From: an uncultured Salinimicrobium sp.
GTDB lineage: Bacteria; Bacteroidota; Bacteroidia; Flavobacteriales; Flavobacteriaceae
NCBI GenBank assembly: GCA_946887025.1
Contig: CAMPJY010000097.1
Coordinates: 1 to 10,793 of the forward strand
Direction of reading: 5' to 3'
DNA length: 10,793 bases
Of this stretch, positions 1 through 7,439 are shown in pieces. The notes under the pieces are model-generated. The model saw only the letters and a program-made list of their open reading frames with translations, was not told the origin of the DNA and made no database searches. Both the position numbers and the translations under genes were made by a program. Each line of letters starts with the position of its first letter. Within the stretch, counting starts at the first letter, position 1.

Positions 1-1496
1 AATACAGGGTCTCCATCACCGGAGGAAGAAACAATAGAAAGCTTTCCGTCGCCAATTCCGTTACAGGTGACATTCGTACTAGAAGTGGTAAGAGACACCT
101 GGCTGGGTTCCGAGATTATCTCAGATCCAGTCGCAGTACATCCCTGTGAATCTGTAATTGTCCATGAGTAACTATCGGCAGCTAGATTCGAAAAAGTTGC
201 GGGTGAGGTCTGGTTTGGATAATCCGTACCATCAAAATTAATGGAATAGGGACTGGTTCCTCCGGAGAAGGTAATTTCTACTTCCCCATCAGTACCTCCG
301 TTACAAGTTACGTTTGTAGGTCCAGATGATGCCATTATTTGTCCAATTGTAGTGGAAGTTAGACATGGTTCTGAGGTAAGACCATTTTCATTTGTTACTA
401 TTAATTGAACGGAATAGGATCCTCCTTCAGTTCCGGGATCTACTTCTATGGAACTGGTATAGGGAGGACTTGAACTTATTGAAGCATTTGCTCCCCCGGA
501 ATTTGTGAGGGTCCAGGCATAGGTTTCCCCCTCAGGATTTATGACAGTGGCAGTGTAAGTCACGTTATTTCCTCCGGCACAAACATTTGACGGCCCGGTA
601 AGACTGCAGGAAGGTGGAGGACTTACAGCATCGGCATGTAATTGTACCTCTTTATTTCCGCAACCATTTAAAATTGAAGAATCACAACTGCTTATGAACA
701 TGTGGTATGGAGCGCCGTTGATGGCACTGGCGGAATTTCCATCTCCCCAGAACTCCCCACTTCCTAACCAGGCAGCCGCTATATGACCTCCCCAAGCTAT
801 GACTACTTTGCTTTGTCCAGTATTTACTTTAAATTTAACCACAAGTTCACTTTTACTTGTTCCTAATGTAAAAGATTCCTGGACGCCATAGGCAAGAGGT
901 TCTACTATTTCTCCATTATATATTCTAATCTGTTTATCATCTCCAGCCAAAATGTTTTTATGAAAATCATGAATTTTTATAAATTCCGATTCAGGTATGG
1001 AACCTTCAATAATTCCTGGAGGGGGAATTGGGGCTTCATCAAAAATACTAGAATCTAAGCCTGTACCCGAAGTAGGGTCAATATTTTCAGGCTCATGTCC
1101 AAAGGTTCCATGAGTACCAACATAATCATAGGATGTAAGGAAATCTATGGCGTGTAAAAAATCTTTTTGGGTGTCATACCCTATAGTCACAGTGTATACT
1201 ACGTCTTGTTTAAGATTCGACAAGGTGAGTCTGTAGGGAATATTCATTCCTTCAGCGAAATGCGCTTTCGATCTGTTTACAATTCCTGTAACCCAACTTG
1301 TAGGGCTGGTTTCTGATCCGGAAGCGCCATTGGCAGATTGTTCGAGTTTGTCAACCTTTGCGCCTTGCCCATAACTTCCAGTGAGGCTGAAAAGGCACAA
1401 TAGAAATAGAAGGATCAGGTTTCTGCCAAAGTTAGCAGAATCATTTTTTAGAAATTGGGAATTCTGGCTTAAGGTTCCCGTGGTAAAAACTTTCAT
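1..1496 (-). CDS. Large secreted protein with SprB repeats, N-terminal part (partial)
   Basis: Reading leftward from the ATG at 1496 the frame stays open for 498 codons to the window edge, so the C-terminus is missing. Residues 1-44 carry a hydrophobic core (about 26-40, NLILLFLLCLFSLTG) ending SYGQG, a signal peptide with an unusually long polar n-region. Residues 45-290 form a domain I do not recognise, with a Gly/Trp-rich stretch (VVIAWGGHIAAAWLGSGEFW, 231-250) and Cys271/Cys279. Residues 295-385 look like a PKD/Ig-like beta domain with two cysteines. Two SprB-type repeats follow, each opening TNVTCNG (394-465 and 474 onward). SprB repeats are known from gliding-motility adhesins and other type IX-secreted surface proteins of Bacteroidota; a C-terminal sorting domain would be expected outside the window but is not seen. 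Surface adhesin is the best guess; the role of the N-terminal domain is unknown. Confidence 0.85.
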   Translation of the reverse strand, partial: MKVFTTGTLSQNSQFLKNDSANFGRNLILLFLLCLFSLTGSYGQGAKVDKLEQSANGASGSETSPTSWVTGIVNRSKAHFAEGMNIPYRLTLSNLKQDVVYTVTIGYDTQKDFLHAIDFLTSYDYVGTHGTFGHEPENIDPTSGTGLDSSIFDEAPIPPPGIIEGSIPESEFIKIHDFHKNILAGDDKQIRIYNGEIVEPLAYGVQESFTLGTSKSELVVKFKVNTGQSKVVIAWGGHIAAAWLGSGEFWGDGNSASAINGAPYHMFISSCDSSILNGCGNKEVQLHADAVSPPPSCSLTGPSNVCAGGNNVTYTATVINPEGETYAWTLTNSGGANASISSSPPYTSSIEVDPGTEGGSYSVQLIVTNENGLTSEPCLTSTTIGQIMASSGPTNVTCNGGTDGEVEITFSGGTSPYSINFDGTDYPNQTSPATFSNLAADSYSWTITDSQGCTATGSEIISEPSQVSLTTSSTNVTCNGIGDGKLSIVSSSGDGDPV

Positions 1497-2166
1497 AATT
1501 AAAATTTTTAAGGTTAGTAAAATGCCAGGAAGGGAAACTTCTTAAGTAAATTTTGGGCACGGCAAATGCACTGCAGAGACTGCAGTTTTAAAAATAACAA
1601 GGGGGTATTGTAAAGGGGAACTCCTGGCCTAGTACAGAGGAAGGCCAGTAACCTTTAGAAATAGAAATTGCTAAAGGATGTTCTCGGGGAAGCCACTAGG
1701 GAATAGCTTTATCTTCCCAGTCTTTGTGAGCCTGTTCAAGCACCTTTCAAAACTTACTGTTATTTTTAAACCAGAAGTTCCGAGAGATCCTATTTAGGCA
1801 TTTTGCATTTTCTTCCTGATATAGAAATATCAGCCAGTGAACTTTGTGGGGGAGGGGGAGGATCAGGAGGGGATGCATTGAATCCTTATCCAATTTAAAA
1901 AATAAAGAATGTCATACGTCCGACGGAATCATTTTTTTTTCTCCTGAATTCTTTTTTCCATTATTTCCGCTTGACATGCTAATACCTTAAGGAATCGTAA
2001 ATAAAATTATCCAGGTAGTGCTTCAGAATTGAAGATTTTCAATTATTTTCTTTTTACGAAATTGATTGTTATCGAGATTTCTGTAATAAAATTCCTTATT
2101 TATTTTTAAAAACTTGATTTACAGGATAATTCGGGAGATACAACATCAAAAGAATTGCTTTTCTTA

Positions 2167-2200
2167 AAACAGGAGAAATCTCTTTTTCCTCCTGTTTCTT
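2167..2200 (+). terminator. Candidate hairpin terminator in the intergenic region
   Basis: The 9-bp perfect arms AAACAGGAG (2167-2175) and CTCCTGTTT (2189-2197) enclose a 13-nt T-rich loop, and TTTCTT follows on the plus strand. The other side (rc TTTTAAGAAAAG) also gives a moderate T-tract for the minus direction. No recognised gene ends upstream on the plus strand, so the hairpin either ends an unannotated transcript or has another role. Confidence 0.35.
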
Positions 2201-2259
2201 ACACATATTAATTGATCCCGCTTCTTAAAATTGCATTTCCGGATGTTTTTAAGATGTAT

Positions 2260-2328
2260 TTATAGGAGAAAGATCCCGAACCGGACACCGCCGCTGAAAA
2301 ACATTGCTCCTATAAGAAAGCCCGGTTC
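2260..2328. other. Interleaved inverted repeats, possible H-type pseudoknot
   Basis: Arm 1 TTATAGGAG (2260-2268) pairs perfectly with CTCCTATAA (2307-2315). Arm 2 GAACCGG (2278-2284) pairs perfectly with CCGGTTC (2322-2328). The order 1-2-1'-2' is that of an H-type pseudoknot with connecting segments of 9, 22 and 6 nt. It lies about 230 bases before the amine oxidase start. It matches no riboswitch or ribozyme consensus I can recall (fluoride, preQ1, SAM-II and HDV-like were considered). Chance pairing in AT-rich DNA is not excluded. Confidence 0.3.
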
Positions 2329-2555
2329 AGAAAAATCACTTTATCCAAGTGTTCAACTCATAAGTTGAAACCGTTCATCAGAATAATACCTCCATTCGCC
2401 GATTTGTCAAATGGTTTTTAGGTGTTTTTGAAAAAAGAAATTAAATTAGGAATAACAGTTGGAAATTTATTATAAATCAGCTCCTGTTCTAACGGCTGTT
2501 CGACTGATACATAGCTCGCCCTTCCAAAAAATTGAAACCATTAAATCTATATATT

Positions 2556-4046
2556 ATGGAAAAGCAGGATTTCACCACCACCACTCGAAGGGAATTTTTG
2601 GAGCAGCTGACTTTGGCAGCTGGAGCAATGGGAATCAGTTTAAGTTTTCCCGCACTTCTGGCTGCACAGGAATTTAATTTACCCAGGACCACAAATCCTA
2701 AGAAGGTGCTGGTATTGGGTGCCGGGATGGCCGGCCTCGCAGCGGCTTATGAATTGATAAAGGCGGGACACCAGGTGCAGGTGCTGGAAGCGCGTGACAG
2801 GCCGGGAGGCAGAGTTTCCACAGCACGGGATGTATTCGCAGAGGGCTTATATGCCGAGGAGGGGGCGGCCGGATATTCCGAAGCATACACCACCGCTGTA
2901 AAATATATTGAGGAATTTGGGTTGGAAAGGAAACCTTATCCCATGCCCCAGCGACCGGTGGTGCATTACCTGGATGGAAAACGTTTTGTGGTCACCCCCG
3001 GGGAGCCTGTTGACTGGCCCTATGAGCTCTCTGCGGAAGAAAAAGAACTGGGACCCTGGGGCCTTGTCACCAAATATATTATTGAGACTTTGCCTCCTGA
3101 AATTTCCAAGACGGAGCAATGGAATAAAGTACCCCTGATCACCCTGGATGAAATGTCCCTGGCTGATTATATGAGAGCTATGGGGGCCAGCGAGGGTGCC
3201 ATTAAGCTTGTACAGAATTCCCAGTGGTTTGCCGCTGTGCCTGAGGAGACATCCGCATTATCTGTAGCATTATCTGATTTCGGGTTATTCCTGGGAGGGG
3301 CCCCCTTTGTTCTTGATGGGGGAAATGACAAATTACCCAGTGCAATGGCGGAGAAAATAAAAGAGCATATTCAGTATGGGGTGGTGATTTCCTCAATAAA
3401 TGATGATGGAAAACAAGTTAGCGTGCGGGCTAATAAAGGAGGTAATGAGGCTTCCTTTTCTGCGGACCATGTCATTTGCAGTTTTCCTGCACCCGTGGTA
3501 GCTAATTTGGAATTTCAGCCCCCTTTGAAACCTGAAGTGAAAGAAGCTTTTCAAGCCATGCCTTACCTGGATGTCACCAGAACCTATTTGCAGGTGGACC
3601 GGCCGTTCTGGTTGCAAAAAGGAGTGTCGGGTACAGCGGTCACCGATCTGCCGATAGGAGGAGTTTCAGGCTATACCCACTCCACGGAGCCTGAAGAACA
3701 TCCTGCCATTCTTGAAAGTTATGTCGCAGGACCTCAGGCAGAAAGACTTGGAAAGCAGCCGAAGCAGGAAATTGTACAACAAACCCTGAAAGCGATGGAA
3801 AAAGTACATCCCGGGGTGGAGGAGCATTTCCAGGAAGCCCATGTCAAGGCCTGGGGGGAGGATCCTTATTCACAAGGGGGAATTAGCTGGCCCTCACCCG
3901 GAGATGTGGGTAAATACCTGGCGCTCCTGCAGCAACCTCATGGCAATATACATTTTGCAGGGGAACACACCAGTGTATTGCGAAGTACCATGGAAGGGGC
4001 CATGCGTTCGGGAATCAGGGCAGCCATGGAGGTGGGCGGTGAGTAA
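2556..4046 (+). CDS. Tat-exported flavin amine oxidase (MAO / L-amino-acid oxidase superfamily)
   Basis: This 496-residue protein is a predicted FAD enzyme that oxidatively deaminates an amine or amino acid, giving H2O2 and ammonia. The N-terminus has a twin-arginine signal (TRREFLEQL, 10-18) followed by a hydrophobic segment and an AAQ site near 36-38, so the folded holoenzyme is probably exported. The FAD-binding Rossmann motif spans 51-80 (GAGMAG at 55-60, terminal Glu in LEAR), followed by RPGGRV (82-87). The C-terminal FAD motif is at 464-473 (NIHFAGEHTS), with EGAMRSGIRAA just after. The covalent-flavin Cys of mitochondrial MAO is not evident. I chose the ATG at 2556 over a TTG at 2532 because it places the RR motif near the N-terminus. 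The substrate cannot be inferred. The next gene starts 86 bases downstream on the same strand. Confidence 0.88.
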   Translation: MEKQDFTTTTRREFLEQLTLAAGAMGISLSFPALLAAQEFNLPRTTNPKKVLVLGAGMAGLAAAYELIKAGHQVQVLEARDRPGGRVSTARDVFAEGLYAEEGAAGYSEAYTTAVKYIEEFGLERKPYPMPQRPVVHYLDGKRFVVTPGEPVDWPYELSAEEKELGPWGLVTKYIIETLPPEISKTEQWNKVPLITLDEMSLADYMRAMGASEGAIKLVQNSQWFAAVPEETSALSVALSDFGLFLGGAPFVLDGGNDKLPSAMAEKIKEHIQYGVVISSINDDGKQVSVRANKGGNEASFSADHVICSFPAPVVANLEFQPPLKPEVKEAFQAMPYLDVTRTYLQVDRPFWLQKGVSGTAVTDLPIGGVSGYTHSTEPEEHPAILESYVAGPQAERLGKQPKQEIVQQTLKAMEKVHPGVEEHFQEAHVKAWGEDPYSQGGISWPSPGDVGKYLALLQQPHGNIHFAGEHTSVLRSTMEGAMRSGIRAAMEVGGE

Positions 4047-4132
4047 GGGTTATGAAGGAAGATATGCGGGTAACACAGTAAACTGAAAACTCAAATTGTC
4101 GTATATTGGCTTTCCAACGCTAACAGCTTATC

Positions 4133-5563
4133 ATGCCCAACAGGATAGCAGGGGACCGCGAATTTGAGAGCGCACTTTCCACGAAAAACAAGGCGCTGCG
4201 CATCAACCTGAATGAGAACATTTACGGGACCTTTGCCGAAATCGGGGCGGGGCAGGAGACCGTCAGGCATTTTTTTCGTGCCGACGAACCTTCCCGGACT
4301 ATCGCCAAGGCGATGAGTGCCTATGACAAAGACTTCAGCGATGCGATCTACGGCCTTGATCCGCAAGGGAGATATGTGACTGAGGGAAGGCTTAAAGCCA
4401 TGCTGGAATATGAGACCTACCTCATTGAAAAACGCCTTCCGAGGGAGAAACACCCCAACAAACTTTTCTTCAGCTATGCCAACACTGTCACCACTATCGA
4501 CTGGGCAAAAAAGTATAAGGGGCACGGCTGGCTGGGAATCCGGTTTCAGGCCAGTCCGGGGGAAGAATTCAGTGAGATCCTGCTACATATCCAGTTCCAC
4601 GAAAATTCGGCAGTACTGCAACAGATCACCCTGGGGGTCCTTGGGGTAAATCTTATCTACGGGGCCTTTTACCTTTATGACAAGCCCATACAGCTTCTCA
4701 GAAGCCTTTACGACAACCTGGATACCCATCGTATAGAAATCGATACTATAAATTTCCTAGGGCCTTTATTCAAACATGTGGACAACAGGCTGATGAGTCT
4801 GCAGCTCGTAAAGAATGGAATGACCGAAGCCGTCATGTTTTCGCCCGATGGGAACAATGTTCTTCCGGCCAATGTCCTTTATAAAAAGAATATACTCACT
4901 CTGAGAGGAAGTTTCAGACCGGTAACCCGGGTAAATATGAGTATGTATGAGAAATCTCTGGAACTATTTCTAAAGGAAAAAAAAGTGGAAGCCGATCGGA
5001 CGGTGGTTATTTTTGAAATCACCCTCTCCAACCTCAAAGCAGAAGGGGAGATAGATGAGAAAGATTTTCTTGACCGGGCAGACCTGTTGTGCGCCTTGGG
5101 CCAGACCGTGATGATCTCCAATTTTCAGGAGTATTATAAGGTGGTGGAATATTTCTCCCTCCACACCAAGGAGCGTATGGGACTTACAATGGGAGTAACC
5201 ACCTTTATCGATATTTTTGACGAGAAATATTACCGTCACCTGAGCGGAGGAATCCTTGAAGCCTTCGGAAAACTCTTCTTCAAGAACCTGAAGGTATACC
5301 TGTACCCTTTAAAAGATCAGGCAACTGGCGAAATCATTACCAGTGAAAATCTGAAGGTACACCCGCGGATGAAGGAGCTGTACAAGTATTTCAAGGACAA
5401 CGGCAGGGTGGTGGATATCACGGATTTCGACCCGGAGATTCTGGATATCTATTCCAGGGAAATCCATCGCATGATAATGGAAGGCGAGCCCGGCTGGGAG
5501 TCTTCACTTCCAGAAAGCACAGCGGCGATAATCAAGGAGAAGAACCTTTTCCGGAACGGCTGA
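4133..5563 (+). CDS. Conserved protein of unknown function (YGTFAEIGAGQE family)
   Basis: This is a 476-residue soluble-looking protein with no signal peptide or membrane segment. The N-terminal third holds the most distinctive motifs: KALRINLNENIYGTFAEIGA (about 19-38), GQETVRHFFRA and AKAMSAYDKDFSDAIYG (58-74). I recall these from a family spread across Bacteroidota and other phyla that databases carry under inconsistent names, including TonB-dependent receptor and nicotinate-nucleotide adenylyltransferase; nothing here supports either name. There is no beta-barrel, plug or TonB box, and no HxGH nucleotidyltransferase motif. Later stretches such as FLGPLFKHVDNRLMSLQLVK and LGQTVMISNFQEYYKVVEYF look like ordered alpha/beta structure. 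It follows the amine oxidase by 86 bases and may be co-transcribed. The start is the first ATG, just ahead of the conserved block. It ends 27 bases from the convergent SHOCT gene. Confidence 0.8.
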   Translation: MPNRIAGDREFESALSTKNKALRINLNENIYGTFAEIGAGQETVRHFFRADEPSRTIAKAMSAYDKDFSDAIYGLDPQGRYVTEGRLKAMLEYETYLIEKRLPREKHPNKLFFSYANTVTTIDWAKKYKGHGWLGIRFQASPGEEFSEILLHIQFHENSAVLQQITLGVLGVNLIYGAFYLYDKPIQLLRSLYDNLDTHRIEIDTINFLGPLFKHVDNRLMSLQLVKNGMTEAVMFSPDGNNVLPANVLYKKNILTLRGSFRPVTRVNMSMYEKSLELFLKEKKVEADRTVVIFEITLSNLKAEGEIDEKDFLDRADLLCALGQTVMISNFQEYYKVVEYFSLHTKERMGLTMGVTTFIDIFDEKYYRHLSGGILEAFGKLFFKNLKVYLYPLKDQATGEIITSENLKVHPRMKELYKYFKDNGRVVDITDFDPEILDIYSREIHRMIMEGEPGWESSLPESTAAIIKEKNLFRNG

Positions 5564-5590
5564 GGTCAGGAAAAATGAAGGATGCTTCTG

Positions 5591-5824
5591 CTAACCGCGC
5601 ATATTTTTCAGCCTCTTCTTTTTAGCTTCGTAATCCCTCTTACTCATTTCCCCGCGTTCATATCGTTCCTTCAGTTGTTTAAGGGCAGGATTCGGATCTA
5701 TTTTCCCCGCTGCCTCCGAAGCCTGCCGACGTACGGCGAAAATTGTATAGATAACCACGGCGATAAGAACAATGGCCGTGATAATCGCATATCCGGGACT
5801 TATACCAAACCGAAGTGGAAACAT
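5591..5824 (-). CDS. Small membrane-anchored SHOCT-domain protein
   Basis: This 77-residue protein has one N-terminal transmembrane helix (about 12-31, YAIITAIVLIAVVIYTIFAV) followed by a cytoplasmic basic tail. Residues 44-73 (LKQLKERYERGEMSKRDYEA and the following KKKRL) match the SHOCT motif, a short helical module usually placed at protein C-termini and proposed to mediate oligomerisation. Its exact job is unknown. It lies 79 bases downstream of the dipeptidase gene on the same strand and is probably read from the same promoter. It converges on the unknown gene that ends at 5563; no strong terminator is visible in the 27-bp gap. Confidence 0.8.
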   Translation of the reverse strand: MFPLRFGISPGYAIITAIVLIAVVIYTIFAVRRQASEAAGKIDPNPALKQLKERYERGEMSKRDYEAKKKRLKNMRG

Positions 5825-5903
5825 GTCAGGAAGATTTTATGAAAGAGAATTTACGAAAAATTCCCCGGATAACCCAATCCAGGCAGTATGTATGAACTGT
5901 AAA

Positions 5904-6593
5904 TTACTGGACGGGAAAATCAAAATAGGTATCCGGATAGGGCTCCTCCCGAAGGGTGTAATGCCACCATTCTTCCGAATACGCCCGGAAACCTGCATTC
6001 TGCATGGCACGTAACAGAAGCTTCCTGTTCCTGGTCTGTTGAGGCGTGATCTCAGTCGCCCCGTGATGAGAGATGGGACCGAAGAAATCATAAGGGCTAC
6101 CCATATCCACTTCTTTTCCTGAAGCTTTTTCCACCAGGCTCAGATCGATAGTACTTCCCCGCGTATGGCCGGATTTTGAAGCTATATATCCCAGTTTAAA
6201 AAGATCCTTTTTATCCACTTCTGGATAAAATTCCTTCTTCATTTCTTTCTGGCTCGCATCTTTGGCCCATGCCATAAACTGGTTCACAGCGCGCTGCGGC
6301 CTGTAAGCATCAAAAACCTTTAGTTCATAACCCTGGGCCTCCAGGGTGTGGGAAGCTTTTTTCAGCGCCTCGGCAGCCTCAGAAGAGAGGAGGGCTACAG
6401 GCTTTTTGTATCCGTCAATTGAACTACCCACAAAGTTATTTTCACCCGCATACCGAATATCATAATGGACATTTGGAATAACCTCATGAATATAAACAAA
6501 GCCTTCAGGAGGATACTTTTCCTGAGAAAGGGAACTCATCAGGGTAATCAGGTAAACCCAGAACGGAGAGGAAATTTTCAAGAAGTAATTCAT
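5904..6593 (-). CDS. D-alanyl-D-alanine dipeptidase (VanX/DdpX-like, peptidase M15D)
   Basis: This 229-residue zinc peptidase is predicted to split D-Ala-D-Ala. Visible family signatures are DAYRP with Arg98 (transition-state Arg), SKSGHTRGSTIDLSL with zinc ligands His143 and Asp150, and SEEWWHYTL with catalytic Glu208 and zinc ligand His211. All catalytic and metal residues are therefore present. Residues 1-24 (hydrophobic core IYFWVYLITL-like at about 10-20, ending SLSQ) look like a signal peptide, suggesting a periplasmic role in scavenging cell-wall dipeptides. A cytoplasmic role in glycopeptide resistance is less likely, and no vanH or ligase gene is adjacent. A promoter-like motif lies just upstream. 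The SHOCT gene follows on the same strand. Confidence 0.9.
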   Translation of the reverse strand: MNYFLKISSPFWVYLITLMSSLSQEKYPPEGFVYIHEVIPNVHYDIRYAGENNFVGSSIDGYKKPVALLSSEAAEALKKASHTLEAQGYELKVFDAYRPQRAVNQFMAWAKDASQKEMKKEFYPEVDKKDLFKLGYIASKSGHTRGSTIDLSLVEKASGKEVDMGSPYDFFGPISHHGATEITPQQTRNRKLLLRAMQNAGFRAYSEEWWHYTLREEPYPDTYFDFPVQ

Positions 6594-6618
6594 CGTATGC
6601 AGGGATTAAAAATACGTG

Positions 6619-6652
6619 CAAATAGTATCTAAAGGAATAAAATAATCTTCAA
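6619..6652 (-). promoter_or_regulatory. Candidate promoter for the dipeptidase gene
   Basis: On the minus strand, TTG (6652-6650) is followed after 22 nt by TACTATTTG (6627-6619). This resembles the Bacteroidota -33 TTG / -7 TAnnTTTG promoter with one extra base inside the -7 box. Transcription would begin about 20 bases before the ATG at 6593. Confidence 0.35.
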
Positions 6653-6721
6653 TTTAAGAAGGTTTTACATTAGGTTTTTTTCAGCTTCCGAAAATTTGTA
6701 TTGGTCAATAATTGCAAGGGA

Positions 6722-6755
6722 TTTGTCAATTTTTCAAGCAGGCTTTGTATCTTTA
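6722..6755 (+). promoter_or_regulatory. Candidate promoter for the sulfur cluster
   Basis: TTTG (6722-6725) and, 22 nt later, TATCTTTA (6748-6755) match the Bacteroidota promoter consensus TTTG / TAnnTTTG at all but the last base of the -7 box. The -7 box ends only 5 bases before the ATG at 6761, so the transcript would be nearly or fully leaderless. Confidence 0.5.
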
Positions 6756-6760
6756 GGGCT

Positions 6761-7138
6761 ATGAAAAAACTGATCCTTTTATTATTGATGGTTGCTCCCT
6801 TTTCCCCTGCTGTTGCGCAATCTGAACCTGCTGCGAAGGTGATCGAACCTGTTGAATTCCAAAAGGAAATGCAACGGGAGGAAGTGTTGCTGATAGACGT
6901 TCGGACACCTGAAGAATTTGAGGCAGGGCATTTGGAAAAAGCAGTCAATATAGATTTTCTGTCGGAAGATTTTCTGGAGAAGACTGCTGATCTGGACAAA
7001 AGTAAGCCAATTCTTATTTACTGCCGTAGCGGAAACCGCAGCGGGAAAGCAGCAGTTTTGCTACGTGCTGAGGGGTTTAAAGATATAACCGATCTTAAAG
7101 GGGGATACAAAGCCTGGACTCAATATATTGAAGATTGA
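6761..7138 (+). CDS. Exported single-domain rhodanese (sulfurtransferase)
   Basis: This 125-residue protein starts with a clear signal peptide (MKKLILLLLMVAPFSPAVAQ, 1-20), so it acts in the periplasm. The rhodanese fold follows, with LLIDVRTPEEFEAGHLEKA (43-61) and the active loop CRSGNRS (88-94), in which Cys88 would carry the persulfide, then DLKGGYKAW near the end. An in-frame start at 6701 was rejected because it would place 20 polar residues before the signal peptide. Its stop is 2 bases before the ATG of the DUF202 gene, so the two are almost certainly one transcript. With the dioxygenase fusion two genes on, it probably accepts or delivers sulfane sulfur. Confidence 0.92.
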   Translation: MKKLILLLLMVAPFSPAVAQSEPAAKVIEPVEFQKEMQREEVLLIDVRTPEEFEAGHLEKAVNIDFLSEDFLEKTADLDKSKPILIYCRSGNRSGKAAVLLRAEGFKDITDLKGGYKAWTQYIED

Positions 7139-7140
7139 TA

Positions 7141-7407
7141 ATGGAAGAACTCATCACCCGAGATTTTCTGGCAATAGAAAGAACGAGACTTGCAAATGAA
7201 AGGACCTTTCTTTCCTACTTCAGGACCTCCGTGGTGATCCTTAGTTCCGGTTTTGCAATCATGAAACTGGATGTGCTGGAGGAAATTACAGATCTCGGTA
7301 TTTTTCTGCTGTTACTGGGCCCTGCAATCCTTCTCCTGGGGATTGGCCGTTTTCTTTATGTAAAGAAACAGATAAGGAAGTATTACAGAATAAAGAATAA
7401 AAAATGA
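7141..7407 (+). CDS. DUF202 family small membrane protein
   Basis: This 88-residue protein opens with the DUF202 signature RDFLAIERTRLANERTFLSY (7-26), then two hydrophobic helices (about 28-43 and 52-74, IFLLLLGPAILLLGIG) and a very basic tail. The family function is unknown. A TTG start at 7135 would overlap the rhodanese stop, but the ATG at 7141 is the more ordinary choice. Its TGA overlaps an ATG at 7404 in the next gene's frame (ATGA), a typical sign of translational coupling. Its place between two sulfurtransferases suggests a membrane role in the same pathway, which is inference only. Confidence 0.88.
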   Translation: MEELITRDFLAIERTRLANERTFLSYFRTSVVILSSGFAIMKLDVLEEITDLGIFLLLLGPAILLLGIGRFLYVKKQIRKYYRIKNKK

Positions 7408-7439
7408 CCTTCTATTTGGAAGGCACTAAGACCAAAAAA

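Larger units (their letters stand above)
1497..2555. other. 1-kb AT-rich intergenic region with several inverted repeats
   Basis: I find no convincing gene in either strand of this divergent spacer. It separates the leftward adhesin-like gene from the rightward amine oxidase. It holds at least five perfect inverted repeats: 1564-1580 region (actgcag/ctgcagt, 3-nt loop), 1624-1648 (ctggcct/aggccag), 1816-1833 (ctgatat/atatcag, AGAA loop), 2167-2197 and 2352-2369 (ttcaact/agttgaa, 4-nt loop), plus an interleaved pair at 2260-2328. A purine stretch at 1848-1872 is very G-rich. No clean TAnnTTTG promoter was found for either flanking gene. Short untranslated RNAs or long leaders are possible but not demonstrated. 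Confidence 0.6.

Noticed and set aside
2260..2328. HDV-like self-cleaving ribozyme
   Set aside because: The stem order fits, but there is no room for the P4 hairpin or the catalytic C junction between the second halves of the two stems.
2351..2370. Integron attC-like site (gttcaac ... gttgaaa)
   Set aside because: The right side does not fit GTTRRRY at its last base, no second core pair exists, and there is no integrase.
2532..2555. TTG start adding eight residues to the amine oxidase
   Set aside because: The ATG at 2556 is a better codon and gives a normal Tat signal length.
4047..4132. Promoter or terminator between the amine oxidase and the unknown gene
   Set aside because: No stable inverted repeat with a T-tract and no good TAnnTTTG box with a -33 partner was found.
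4091..4525. 144-codon open frame on the minus strand
   Set aside because: It lies entirely opposite the well-patterned unknown gene, and its translation has no recognisable family features.
5582..5842. 86-codon open frame on the plus strand
   Set aside because: It overlaps the SHOCT gene, which has a coherent membrane helix and domain; this frame has neither.
6670..6999. 109-codon open frame on the minus strand
   Set aside because: It is antisense to the rhodanese and its promoter; composition is Ser-rich and shadow-like.
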